Shown piece by piece: positions 51,092-62,896 of a DNA stretch of 64,000 nucleotides. The stretch's first letter is position 1. Each line of letters opens with the position of its first letter. This DNA comes from Casuarius casuarius (lineage: Eukaryota; Chordata; Aves; Casuariiformes; Casuariidae), in contig PTFA01000032.1 in NCBI GenBank assembly GCA_003342895.1, forward strand, positions 6,474,552 to 6,538,551, given 5' to 3'. The notes below the pieces were generated by a model. The model did no database searches, was not told where the DNA came from, and saw only the letters and a list, made by a program, of their open reading frames with translations. A program made the translations under genes and the position numbers.

Positions 51092-51740
51092 GGGGGGCGG
51101 CTGCCCATCGGGCCGACCCATCTCTATCCGGCCGGGGAAGGGAGAAAGACTAAAGGGTATTCCTTCCCCTCTCCGGCAAGGACAGGGAGGCCCGATAAGG
51201 CAGTGGCCGCCTCGCTGCGCATAAGAAAAGCAAAAGGAGCAAGAAGCGGCGCTGCTCCTTTTAAGCGTGGCCTCCCGGAGTCACGCGGCCCTCTTGGCAA
51301 CCCCTTTCCCTTAGTGGCGTTGGTACGTTCCTGCTCAACGCTGCTCCGCGCCGGACAGGCAGCGAAGTGGTACGGCCGGCGGCGGGGGGAGAGGGGGGAG
51401 CGCTGTGGTGCTCACGTTACACAGGGCGCACTCCGGCTGTGCCGAGGAACGCGCTCTCCTCCCCCCTCCGCCCGCGGCCGCAGTTGGTTGCACCCGGGCG
51501 GCGAGCGCTGGCGGCCGTGCGGGGCGGTGGGGGGGAGGCACCGCGGGGAAGCGCCGTGAGGGGACGGTGGGTCTTGCGCTCGCTCAAGTGCCGGCGAGGC
51601 CGCGCCGGTTTCGGCGTGGCGCCGTCAGAGCCGCTCGTGCGGGAAGCCACGCGCGCAGGCCCGGCGGCTGCGAGGCAGGGGGTGCCGCTGCCGCTGGGGC
51701 GTTTTGGCCGTTGGCGGTGACGCGTGCCGTTTGACCAGTA

Positions 51741-54700
51741 GTGTCTGCGCTGTCGTTTCCAGGCTTCTGGGGTTTTTTTGCTGTCAGATCATTGCCAGAA
51801 CTGGCAGGTTAAAAAAAAAAAGTTGCAGAGGAGCAGGAGCTGGGGCTGTGTTCCCCCCAGCTGGCTTGTGTGGGGTTTGCTGCATACCGACCTCCCCGGC
51901 CACAGCTCGCCTGTCCTGAAAACGAAACCGAACAAGGGGAAACAAGTGTTGCTATGACTTTTAATAAATTATAGACACTAAAATTGCTAAAAGCAGCGTT
52001 GATTTTTTTCAGTGCTGCCTTTGGAGGGATCCCTGAGGACTCACCACATATCCTCATACATAAGTTTGCAAAGTTTAGGGCTGCTCTTTTTGATAGTAAG
52101 AGTTTCAAAGGTAATGGCAAAGGAGAGTAGAAAATCCAAAACTAAAACCTTCTAAATCTGTTTTTTCCTAGGCACCTCTCTGCCCTGCCTGTATGCTTTT
52201 TAGTGCCACACTGTAGGCCATGAATACTGCGTCTCCTTCCTGACCCATTGGGCAGTGACCTTCAGTAGCTGAGTTGTGCTCTTGTGGTTGACAGATATGC
52301 CTGCTCCTGTGGCTGATGGGACGCTGCTGTGTTGCATGACACCATACGACAAAATGTGAATATCCTCCCTTATTCCGTGCATTTCTCTCTTTCCCTCTCA
52401 GCTGTTGCTGGCTCAAGTCCCTGGCTCTTCCTTCCAGCCCTAGCCTTTCTGGTTACAACACACATTTGTCAGTGGAATCCTTGGCCACCCCGTGGCTGTG
52501 CAGCTGCTTCCCAACTGGCATCTTCTCTCCTCAGACTGTTTCTAGGCTAGCTTGATTCCCCAGCCCCGTGGAGATTGCTTTTCCTGGCTCTGCCACCCTA
52601 GGATTGACTGTGACTGCCCATCACCCTCTGTTTTTTTTTTTCCCTTGACAACCAGTTCCCAGGCTTCTGTCTCCAAGCTGTTCTTGCATTCCCACAGCAT
52701 CCTCCTCTCCAAGGGCCTGTCACCAGGGCCCGATTCTCTCTGTTCCCAGAATGGTGCTGCTTCTGCTCTGTCTCTTCAGATTATATAGGGCCCTGAGTTG
52801 ATGTGATGCTAATCTGGCTTGCTGTCCTCTCCGGAAAATGACTCTGGCCCAGTCATTTCACTGTAGGTCATTCTAAAGGAGGAGGAGTGGTGCCAGCATA
52901 TCCATTAGGTTGTTTGTGTTTCTAAGTATTTCACTCATCACCATGGTATCTGAGTCCATTTTACTTTATTTGTAGAAGTAGTATTTTTTCTCTCTCTCTC
53001 CCACACATTTTATTATTATCTGCAGCAGCAGCATTATCATACTTGTAGGAAAGCAAAGGCAAAAAGAAAGTGTTGAAGAAACCTTTTTTCTGAAGCTGAT
53101 GGGCGTCATGGTCATTCATGGTTATTGTTGAATATTCTTGGAGTGAACTCAAACCATAGAGGTGGTGCTCTGTGCTCAAATCAATATTATTTCTAGATAC
53201 TACAAATGACAATCCTAGGAATGAAGAGTACAAGATCACTGTGGCCAGAACATAATCAGAAGGTACTATCTCCTAGTCAGTTGCAAATAGAAAAAATAGG
53301 ACTTATTTCTTTAGCAGAAGTAGATACTTGGCTTTTGAGAATTAGTGAGGTGTCTGAAAGTATTCCTAGGCTGCAGGCACCTTCAAGAATAGGAGGACAA
53401 ATACATTCTCATGAAGTATTCTGAACACTGAGAATTCTTCAAAATGCTTTTCTCTTCCCACAAGTATAACTTATCTTGCTGTCATCCTCTAGTTAGACAA
53501 CCACTGTTTCTGAAATGTTTTGCATTGGGGTATCTTGGTGATTACAATATTTGACACAATGTGGGTTGGGTGTCAGCCACATAGCAATTGCTTTTAAGCT
53601 CTGAATGGTGCATCATACTCTTCCCACACTTTCAGGCTGATGATCAGTGGAAGAAAAAAAATAGGCTTGTGGGAATCCACAGGTGAGGAACCTTAAAATG
53701 AAAGGAGTAATTGCCCATCCTAATTCCCAGAGATGGTCCAAATTAAATACCAGATACTTCTAAGTGCATTTCTGTTTTCCATCCCAAATGCAGAACAGTG
53801 GTGTTTGGAATTCAGCTGTTATCATAGGAAGATATAGACATAAAAAAAGATCATTCATTTATAATAATTAAAACTCTCTCTTTTGCCTGGTTTTATCTGA
53901 CAGTTGTAAACTAAATCCAGTTATTCCCCTTTCTTTGTGATGATTTTACATTCATATGTTTAAAATTTGGGGTTTCCCTGTTTATAAATAGCAACAGATC
54001 TAAAAAACAGTTCAAAAAAGAGACTGCAGCTCCATTTTTTAACATGGAAAGAGAAATTCATGTTGAAAATCAGCATTTAAATAATGGCACAGATGCATAC
54101 AGGCAGGGAAATAGATAGCTACAATTGAAATGTGCCACATGTCTCGGAACACATAACCACAACAGGGTGTCTCTTTTATGACTTTCTTAATGCACTGCAA
54201 TATGCCTAGATATCAAGGGACATATGGTATATTTTCTTTTTAATTGCACATTTCTTTGCTCTTGTGAGTTACTCGCAACCTTAACTTTATTTAATTGTAA
54301 TTTTGATGCATAAATCTAGATCATCACCAAGAGTTTCAAATACAAATATGTTTCATCCAGCTCTTCCATCTCTTTTCCAATTTTCACAAGAGTGTAGTGC
54401 CCTTTTTTAATGTGTATTTCAGTATTTTTTGGCGAGCGAATGCAGACAGAGAAGGGTGGGCCCTTTTCTGAAACACTTTTTCCCCGTGTTTCCAACTCAT
54501 CTTTCTCAAACACAAGTACTGGATAACGATATAGGCTCTGAGACTAGAGTCCAGAAAGCATTAACATATGGTTTCTAGAGAAAGCTATTTATTTGAAATG
54601 AAGTGCATAATAGTTGAGCAATTTTAGCCTCCTCAGGAGTGTGTCAAAATTCCTCATTGCACTGGGCTTCATTTGATTTAGTTTGGGGGAAAGCTATAAG

Positions 54701-57186
54701 ATTTGCAATGATCCGGTCTTCCAACAGTTCTGAGAAAAAAAAAAAAGCTATCTTCAGTTTCTGCCTATATTTTCTGCCATTTTTATTATCTGAGTTTCCA
54801 TAAATTCCCTGGAATAGAAGAGACAGATAAGGGATCAGGAAACATTCCCTTTCATAAGCAGGAAAATACAGAATGCTAATTCATCATAATTTTCAAATTT
54901 AAATTCAAAACTTAAATTCAAATTTTAAAGTTGGTATTTACCAAGCTGACAATACAAGACAGAGGAGAGCAAATAAGTTTATGGTAACACTGCTTACATC
55001 TGCTGACTAAAGATTGCAGTATCAAGCTGAGAACGATTCCTGAGAGTTAGAAGTTTCTCAGACAGAGACTAATACATTGGTGACAGCACCTCATTTTGTG
55101 CATTCACCTCAAACTGGCAAGAAAGAATCACTTTATTAAAAGTAAGTATTATAGCTCAGAATCTAGTGCTAGTTGGATGGCAAGGTGAATTTCAGGGTTG
55201 ACTGTTTTTTCATCTTGTGATAGGAAAAAAGAAAAGAGTTTTGGGTTTATGCCTGTGTTCTGTAAAATTTTTAGATCAGTAATCAATCAGGGAACAGTTA
55301 CAGCAAATCTCAAGGGAGTAGCTTCTTTTGATAGATGAAAAAGAAAGGTAACAAAAGGAAGAAATACTATTTTTTTGGTTTCCTATTTCTGTGGGCTTCC
55401 CCAACCGGACTTGGTGTTATCTTGTGACATTGTGGGATTTCCTACATGCCCAGAATCCATGTTAATTCTTCTTGATGCAAAATGAAGCTAGCATCTGAAG
55501 GTCTGCCAGTTTAAATGGTTGCATTTAGGAGATGGTTCAGATTCAGTTTCTTTAATTAATCAGTGAGTTGTTATCAAATATACAATATCAGATTGTTAGA
55601 GTAAATGGTCTCTCATGGTGTTTTTGCTTCCTAGAAGGGATCACGCTAGTAGGGTAAATATGTCTTGAATTTATTCTGTCAGCTTCTTGTCTGGTTCTTT
55701 GAATTTTGCCTTTATATTTTGTATTGGCCTTTGTATAGAGTATTAATCAGAATATTAATATTGTATAGAACCTGAAATACAAGCTAGTATGTCCTGATAT
55801 AAAATGAACTACCCAAATAGCATGAAAACTACAAAGATATTGGTGCCTCTACTATGTTCCAGAGGAGCAGTAGCAAAAACAGGAAAAATCATTGTGAAGC
55901 TAAATTTTTATTCTAGTATCTGCTATGTTAGTTTGTAAATATAAATATTGAGAATAAAGAAACTCACACCGTGTTCAGTAGTCTGCACTAATGGGAGTAA
56001 GTGCAACAGCTGCAGTGAGAAAATCTTTTAGTGTCCTGATTTTATTCTTCGAAAGGGAGCCTCCAGATTCGTAGGAATCTATGCTATAAATAAGGAATAG
56101 CAGAACATCTAGTCTAAACCTCCTTAGAGCTGAAAATTTTTTAAGAATTCCTAGAGGTTATTATTTTATTTTAGGACACAGAAGCAAAGTACTATAGTTC
56201 ACTGACTTCTTCATTTTTTTAATGTCAAAAGCAAAGCAGAAAAGATAAACATGAGAGAGTACTGCCAAGTGCTGCTGAGGAAAAGGTAGCAATGATCTTG
56301 ATGATAACTGAGTACTCATATCTGTATAAAGGCAACAAATTTGCAACTGGGAGGTGTACTGTTCTCCTGGAGATGTTTCTCAGGACTCACTTCTACGTCA
56401 TCACTGCTCTTCTGAAGACTCATGACCATGAAGGACAGAGGAAATGACTGAACAGCTACAAGACACTACTTCTACCTTGTCATCATAATTCTAAACAACT
56501 TTTTGAGGAAATACAGAAAGAGAATTATATGAAATGCAGTTTTCTTGCAGAGGGCAGGATCCCATGACCTAAAGAAGACCTGCAGAAATAAATCAGTATG
56601 GACATCATCAGTGAATGATCACTTTATAATTAAATTCAGAAAAAAAACGTGCACTCCATTCCTTAAAATATTGTGAAAGTTGGTCAAAATGGATACTTAC
56701 AAGGCTTTTATGAGGAATTCAGTTTGTTTGCATAATTTGAAGCATATCTTTAAGAAGACCTAGCGACTTGAAGGTCTTCAAACCCATCTAGGAATTGAGA
56801 GATCAAAACCAGATGCCAGTGATTTGGTGGTCTAAATTCTGAACAGCAGAAGATATAAGGACCAAAGAACTTGGATCTGTAGAAGCATTTGAAGGAGAAG
56901 ACAACCAGTGGAGAAGTATGGAAAAGGGGCAGAGCAATTTTGTCCATTCCTTTGTCGCCAACGCTATCCTCCTGCCATTTAATGCTATTGAGTACAGTGT
57001 GCCTTTCAGGTGCTTTACAATGTACAATGCCATACTACACTAAATTCTAATCCAGGATTTGGCAAGAGACATAAGGATACCGCATACAGCAGCAAGCTGC
57101 ATTCTTCCCTGCCACGAAGCACATCAGGTGATACTTCCAGTCCCTCTTTCTCCTTACTGATGAGTCTCTATATGGTAGTACTGGTC
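51741..57186. other. intergenic DNA upstream of SS18
   Basis: I recognise no gene. The first kilobase (to about 52900) is moderately C/T-rich and the rest is AT-rich. Open frames are short and unrecognised. There is a (TC)n tract near 52988-53001. In mammals PSMA8 lies upstream of SS18, but I see no proteasome alpha-subunit exon here. Confidence 0.6.
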
Positions 57187-57345
57187 ACAGATTTACAGCA
57201 TTGCAGTTTCCCTGAGCCGTCTCTTCCTAAAGCTAAACAACCTCAGCTCTTTCAGCCTCTCCTCATACGACAGATGCTCCAAGCCTTTAGTCATCTTAGT
57301 GGCCCACCACTGGACTCACTCCGATATGTTCATGCCTTTTTTGTA

Positions 57346-57708
57346 CTAGGGAGTCCAGAACTGGACACAGCACTCCAGATGTGGTCTCACCAATGCTGAG
57401 CAGAGGGGAGGGATCACCTCCCTTGACCTGCTGGCGACAGTCTTCGTGATGCAGCCCAGGATGTTGTTGGCCTTCTTTGCTGCAAGGGCACATTGCTGGA
57501 TCATGTTCATCTTGTCCACCAAGATCGCCATGTCCTTTTCTGCAGAGATGCTTTCCAGCCAGTCAGCCTCCAGCATGGTGTTATTCTTCCTCAGGTGCAG
57601 GACTTTGCACTTCCCATTGCTGAACTTCATGAGGTTCCTCTCTGCCCATTTCTCCAGCCAGCCAAGGTCCCTCTGAATGGCAAGACAGCTCTCTGGTGTA
57701 TCAGCCAC
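57346..57708 (-). pseudogene. CR1 reverse transcriptase C-terminal fragment
   Basis: A 120-codon open stretch within the LINE, from MADTPESCLAIQRDL to RPHLECCVQFWTP, corresponds to the thumb/C-terminal region of the CR1 ORF2 protein. It is the longest uninterrupted remnant. Just upstream the frame shifts and the catalytic aspartate pair is not readable, so the protein is inactive. Confidence 0.8.
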
Positions 57709-58030
57709 GCCTCCCAGTTTTGTAACATCTTCAGTTTGCTAAGGGTGCAATCATGTAGGTCATTGACGAAGATGTTAAACACTGTTGGCCCTAGCATTGA
57801 CCCTCTGGGATACTTCTCTAGTCACTGGTCTCCAGCTGGACTCTGTGCTGGTCACACCCCTCTGAGCCTAACAGATCAGCCAGTTTTCATCCTCTTCACT
57901 CTCCACTTATCTAGTCCATACTTCATCAGTTTGTTTATAAAGATATCATGGGAAAGTGTTTTAAGCCATACTAAAGTTGAAATAAACAATATCCACTGCT
58001 CTCCCCTCATCCACCAGGCTGGTCATCTCA

Positions 58031-58300
58031 TCATAGAAAGATATCAGGTTGGTTAAGCATAACCTTCTTGTCCTTCGTGTGTTTGCAAATGGTTTCCAGC
58101 ATGATTTCTTCCATCACCTTCCCAGGGATTGAGGTGAGGTTGACCAGCCTGTAGTTCTGTGGACCCTCCTTCTTGCCTGTCTTGAAGATAGGAGTGACAT
58201 TTGCTTTCTTCCAGTCCTCAGGAACCTCCCCTGATCGCCACAACCTTTCAAATATAATTGAGAGGCGCTTTGCAATGATATCGGCTAGCTCCCTCAGCAC
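58031..58300 (-). pseudogene. CR1 reverse transcriptase fingers fragment
   Basis: An 89-codon open stretch begins MLRELADIIAKRLSIIFERL and contains VTPIFKTGKKEGPQNYRLV, typical of the N-terminal reverse transcriptase blocks of CR1 elements. It is separated from the neighbouring fragments by frameshifts. Confidence 0.8.
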
Positions 58301-58316
58301 TCATGGGTGTATCCCA

Positions 58317-58703
58317 TCAGGTCCCATGGACTTTTATATGTCCAGTTTGTTTAAATGTTACTGAACTTGATCCTCCTTCACTGAGGGTAAGTGCTTCCTT
58401 GTGCCAGACTTTCACACGTGTCTCAGGGACTTGGGACTGCTGAAGGCAAATCTTACCTGTAAAGACCGAGGCAAAGAAGGCATTGAGTACCTCAGCCTTT
58501 TCCGTATCCTTTGTCACCAGGTCTCCTACCCCATTCAGCAGCAAGCCCACATTTTCCCCAGTCTTCCTTTTGCTGATGATATATCTGTAAATGGCCTTGT
58601 TGCCCTTCGTGTCCCTTGCCAGATTCAGCTCCATGTGGGCTTTGGCTTTCCTAGCCTCATCCCTATGTGCTTGGACAGTATCTCTATATTCCTCCCAGGC
58701 CAC
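58317..58703 (-). pseudogene. CR1 ORF2 linker fragment (endonuclease to RT)
   Basis: A 128-codon open stretch with [20 protein letters not shown] and a [13 protein letters not shown] motif, from the region between the CR1 endonuclease and reverse transcriptase. It shares decay with the rest of the element. Confidence 0.78.
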
Positions 58704-59029
58704 TTGTCCCTGCTTTCACCTCTTATATGCTTTCTTTTTATGTTGAATTTAGTCAGGAGCTCCCTGTTCATCCGTGCAGGTCTCCTGCTGCTTGTGCTTG
58801 TTTTCCTGCTCAATGGAATGGACCATTCTTGACTTGAACTTGAAGGAGATCATCCTTGAAAACAGACCAGCTCTCCTGGACTCCTCTTCTTTCCAGGGCT
58901 ATATCCCATGGGATTCTTCCAAGTAGGTTCCCCCAAGTAGGTTGTGATGCTGTTTTTTTTGTTGTTCCTTTCTGTCAGGATCCAGAACTCCTCCATTTCA
59001 TGGCCACTGCAGCCAAGGCTGTCCCAAAC

Positions 59030-59428
59030 TTACCCATCTCTGACCAGTTCTTCCGTTTTGGAAAGTGTGAGGTCCAACAGAGCATCTCCCTTCATCCACT
59101 CCTCAATCACCTGTGTTAGGAAGTTGTCATCAGTGCACTCCAGGAACCTCCTGGACTGCTTGTGCCCTGCTGTGTTGTCCTTCCAGCAGATATCAGGGTG
59201 GTTGAAGTCCCCATGAGGACCCGGGCCTGTGGCCATGAGGCTTCTTCAAGTTGTCTGAAGAAGGCCTCATCTACTTCTTCTTCCTGATCAGGGGGTCTGT
59301 GCCAGACACCCACCACTGCACCACCCGTGTTTATCTGCCTGCTAATCCTGACCCATAGACTCAGCTGGCTCATTGTCCAGCTCAAGGCGGAGCTCCATGC
59401 ATTCCTGCTGCTCTCTCACATAGAGGGT
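59030..59428 (-). pseudogene. CR1 endonuclease C-terminal fragment
   Basis: Two overlapping frames (59116-59385 and 59030-59236) hold successive parts of an apurinic-type endonuclease. LWVRISRQINTGG and VGVWHRPPDQ come first, then DFNHPDICW, and DALLDLTLSK last. One frameshift lies near 59210-59230. The element is truncated above 59428, so the N-terminal endonuclease residues are lost. Confidence 0.78.
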
Positions 59429-60534
59429 GTTTGGTTTTGTTCTTTTCCATCTGCTTGCTTTGTTTGTATTCTCTATACATTGCTTTTTAAATCTTGGAAG
59501 AACAATAACATAGACATTTTCACATTGTGTTCTTTAACTTGCTATACATAGTATATCTCAAAATCGCTGTATATTTTATCAGGAGAAGGTCTTCAAGATT
59601 ATTTGTTTTGATAAATGAAAAGTAATAAATTGTACAATGAAATACAAAGCAGGGAATACAGTTATATTTTACCAAAAATAGATTAGAGAGATAGTCTTGT
59701 CAGTGTTAATAACCAGTGGTGCCATTTCTCTTATATAGCACTTCAGTGACAAGAAAGCACAGCAAAGAAACAATATACTTCTGTAAATATGCTTTGTGAG
59801 TATTATTGTCTTGAAACCAATTTGGAAAAATACAGTCTTAACAAAATCATGTTTTATTGAATGTACATTTATTGTTTTCGCCTTTTAATGTCAGCAAGAT
59901 TCTTGCTTCTTGCTTGCTTTTTTCCACTTTTCAAATATTTTTAAGGATAAAATTACTATGATTGGACATCCACTTGCAGAGTGGGATCTGTAACATTTCT
60001 TACACACACTGCACATACATTTCACTATTAACCTTGGAATGAGAGATATTCATGTTTTATGTTTATGTTTAAAAGGGAACCAAAATAAATTTATGTTGAA
60101 GACACATACCGCATCATTGTTTGTACTGTGGTGTTCATTCTCCCAGAAGTGGGAGACTTGTTTTGCCGCATTTCGGTATTTGCTACTTACATGGTGATTT
60201 AGTCACCAGGACTGCTTAAGGGCGCATGATTCGTTGAAAGTCAAAACTCCTTTCCTGCAAAAGTTTCTACCTTGTTTATATCTTGCTATTCTGTATAGTC
60301 ACACCGCCAGGAGAAGCAGAATTAGTAACTGAGTACATATGAGTTTTCAAAAGCCAAGATAATCGCTAGAGAAAATAACTAAGTTATTTTGAAATGGTAT
60401 CTTTCTCTGGTCCAAATTTCTTACATGGACTGTGCAAGTACGACTAACGGTTGCTTGAAATGTGTCTCTAACCTGTGTTACTGTAAACATACATACATAT
60501 ATTTATATTGACATGTGTTTCTTTTCTGTCAGGA
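59429..60534. other. intergenic AT-rich DNA
   Basis: No gene or repeat family is recognised between the CR1 copy and the GC-rich patch. Confidence 0.6.
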
Positions 60535-61100
60535 GAAGCCCTTTAAAACACAGCATGGGAACTCCTGGCCTTTCTCCTCCCGGCAGCCCTCTGAGCAATA
60601 CTAGCAGACCTATTGCAAACCCCACAGCACTGGGTCTTACAGCCCTGCAAAGGCCTGCCCTGGTGGACCTGGTTGAGGGGCCCACTCCTGCACACCAGAA
60701 GCTGTGCTGAGAAATGGCTCTTGACCCCCAGCATCGGTGCATGCTGGCAAGGCAGAGGGGGAGAGCTGCAGGACCAGCCCCCTGAGCCCCGCTGCGCTTG
60801 GTGGAGCGGTTGGGCAAGGGGGAGGCTGCAACAGCTGCAGCAATGATCATGCGGCAGGTTGTGCTCACGGGGAGAAGTCTGACCTGTAGAGGTGATGGCT
60901 GCTGGAACGCTGTCCTTCCCAAGGTACACCACTAAGGAAAGTAGGTGTGCAGGCCAGCTAGGTGTATATAACAATGACAAAATGTTCCCCTGGCATGTGG
61001 GGTGACCTCCTGCCTGCCTGGGAGAACCTGCCGGCATGCTCACAGGACTTGGCATACCAAACGATGGGGGGAAAGTTAGCCTCCAAGGAAAGAAGGGAGC
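60535..61100. other. unassigned GC-rich patch
   Basis: A roughly 0.55-kb GC-rich patch in AT-rich surroundings, open on both strands. On the plus strand a TTTCTTTTCTGTCAG acceptor-like sequence precedes an open frame (about 60534-60710) that reads Ser/Pro-rich (GLSPPGSPLSN) and ends at a TGA. On the minus strand two frames of 139 and 187 codons overlap it. I recognise none of them. It could be an exon of an unknown gene, a retrocopy fragment or a non-coding GC-rich repeat. Confidence 0.35.
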
Positions 61101-61983
61101 ATGCATATAGACCTTAATTACAGTCTTCGCAGCTTATGTTTGCATCAAGGTGGAAAACTGCAAGCTAGAAACTACAGTTCTTGGTCTTCCCTTGTCTTAA
61201 AATGAGGGCAACTAGGGATGCATACTAGAAATACATAAACTGCCTTTGAGTTACCCTAAAAGAGGCATTGACTGTTATCAAGCAACATATGAAAACAGAA
61301 GAATGTAAGTGTGCTGATATATTTATTTTGCTTTAAGGTTAAAGAGCTGCAGTATTATCTCCTATCTTTTGCTTTTATTCTGTATGAAATTTTAAAACAT
61401 GTCTTTAGTCTAAAAAGATATTCTAGAAAGTTATCACAGTATTATTCCACAGTTCTTTATTAGCCATAACTTGCTATACATTCTTTTGTAAGAAAAATAC
61501 AGTAATTTATCTTACTGTTAAATCAGTCTGAAAGTCAAGTTGAGTTCACTCTGGATATCAGTAATAAAAACTCTAAACTAAAAGCCTAATTAGTAGCTTT
61601 GCTGATAGGAATGGTGGGCCGTAATAATATCTATGCCTCTGATGTATTGAGGATAAGGGTGTCTTTTGTTCAGTAACATGATCTAAACATTTTTGATAAA
61701 GACTATTAGTCTTCTGATAATGATAAAACATTATTTTGCACAACTCTAAATATATTTGCAGTTTAGCTATTAATATGTATATACTGTTGTAGGAGGAAGG
61801 TACTTTGTTGCTCAAGTATATTCATTATGCATTTTTCTGCACACTGTTCTTTCTTACTCATTCCCAGTGCGCCTTGAATTTGCCATGCGTGATGCGTAGT
61901 TTTACTTTATTGATCTAGCTATTGGGGTTAATCAGTGTGGAATAATTCAGTTTGGTATGATTTGGCATTTGTTTTTTGAAAAT
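61101..61983. other. intergenic DNA between GC patch and CR1 tail
   Basis: AT-rich sequence with no supported gene. Confidence 0.6.
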
Positions 61984-62250
61984 AGATCACAGAATCACAG
62001 AATAGTTGGGGTTGGAAGAGATCTCTAGAGATCATCTGGTCCAACTCTCCCTGCTCAAGAAGTCTCACCTACAGTAAGCTGCCCAGGACCATGTCCAGTT
62101 GGGTTTTGAATATTGCAAGGGTGGAGATTCCACAGCCTCTTTGGGCAGCCTCTCCCAGTGTTCAACCACCCTTACAGTGAGGAAGGGTTTCCTTATGTTC
62201 AAGTGGAATTTCCTGTGTTTCAGTCTTTGCCCATCGCCTCTTTTGCTGTC
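61984..62250 (-). mobile_element. CR1 LINE 3' end fragment
   Basis: On the plus strand it begins with the diagnostic ATCACAGAATCACAGAATAG tail repeat, followed by the GGTTGGAAGAGAT...CTGGTCCAACTC segment typical of the reverse complement of CR1 3' UTRs. The element is therefore on the minus strand, with its 3' terminus at about 61984 and a 5' truncation near 62240-62250. It lies directly beyond the 3' end of the PHF7-like gene, in the same orientation. Confidence 0.85.
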
Positions 62251-62286
62251 ACGTGACCAAGCCGCTCATCAGGTCTGGGGAAGGTC

Positions 62287-62711
62287 TTACCAATGTCCAG
62301 AGAGAACACAGTGCCCCTGGTCCCATCCCCAAAACCAGCCCCCGAGAAAGGCAAAGGAGGAAGAAGCCAAGGAGGAAATGTGTGATCTCCCAGCGCAGTT
62401 GAGATTAGCTGCCAGTTTTATTCTCCTGGGGGCTGGGTACTGGTGCCCTTGCTTGGGGCTGGCACACGGCTCATCCCGTGGGGTCTTCACGGCCTCCTGT
62501 AAGGATGTTGCGACTGGCCCCATATGGCCTGACCGGCTGCTGCTCTCAGGAGCTGGGGAGCTGAAGGACAATGCTGATTGTGGCGGGCTGCTGGTGCTGA
62601 TGCCAGCTAGGTCTGACTCTGCAGTGGAGGCTGTAAGGGAGCTGGAGGACGAGCCCAATTCCAGCTGGCTGCTGGTGCTCGTGCCGGCCAGCTCTGACGG
62701 CATGCTGGGGG
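62287..62711 (-). pseudogene. PHF7-like: PHF7-like terminal exon e (Ser/Thr-rich tail)
   Basis: After a CCCTTGCAG acceptor it stays open in the correct phase for 140 codons to a TAA at 62287-62289. It has a low-complexity Ser-rich tail with two related units (SELAGTSTSSQ and SDLAGISTSSP) and a SSPAPESSSRS motif seen in avian PHF7-like proteins. An AATAAA lies inside it at 62417-62422. The last part of the frame may be non-coding, as it approaches the CR1 fragment. Confidence 0.68.
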
Positions 62712-62896
62712 CTGCAAGGGGAAGTGGAAAGGTCAGCAACATGGCCCCAAGCCCCTGCAGCCAGAGAGGCTGGAGCAGTGCCTCCAGCCCTCCTGAGGGC
62801 AGAGACGCTCTGCCAGCCCATCCCAGAGCACCCGCTGCCAGGCCTTGCCTGGGCCTTGGCATGAGCCCGCGGGCACCTGGGTGCTTTGCCTCTTAC

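Larger units (their letters stand above)
50340..51740 (-). promoter_or_regulatory. SS18: CpG-island promoter of SS18
   Basis: The composition changes abruptly to GC-rich, CpG-dense sequence from about 50340 to 51740, centred on SS18 exon 1. GGGGCGG/GGGCGG Sp1-type boxes occur at about 51092-51099 and 51521-51527. A CGCGG tandem lies at 51068-51091, upstream of the ATG. I see no TATA box at a useful distance. The transcription start should lie a little above 50954, but it cannot be fixed from sequence alone. The island is interrupted by the N gap on the intron side. Whether it also fires away from SS18 is unknown, since no coding exon is recognised to its right. Confidence 0.8.
57187..59428 (-). 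mobile_element. CR1 LINE, 5'- and 3'-truncated, decayed
   Basis: This is a non-LTR retrotransposon on the minus strand. Reading from 59428 down, the endonuclease C-terminal part appears first (LWVRISRQ, then FNHPDICWKDN near 59200). The reverse transcriptase N-terminal part follows ([19 protein letters not shown] near 58690, then PEDWKKANVTPIFKTGKKEG near 58200). The thumb and C-terminal part comes last (RNLMKFSNGKCKVLHLR near 57630 and ANNILGCITKTVASRSREV near 57450). Frameshifts and stops break the frame. The FxDD-type catalytic motif is not readable in its expected place near 57730, and the first catalytic block reads YFNFS, lacking the usual Asp. The 5' truncation is normal for CR1. The missing 3' tail is not. 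Confidence 0.88.

Noticed and set aside
50266..51224. Long open frames (143-292 codons) across the SS18 promoter
   Set aside because: They run through the 325-base N gap and through GC-rich DNA where stops are rare. Only the 23-codon SS18 exon 1 has protein and splice support.
51203..51734. Overlapping plus- and minus-strand frames of 68-118 codons in the CpG island
   Set aside because: Several frames on both strands are open at once, as GC-rich DNA allows. None shows a recognised domain or splice signal.
57493..58056. 187-codon plus-strand open frame
   Set aside because: It is the antisense of CR1 reverse transcriptase sequence.
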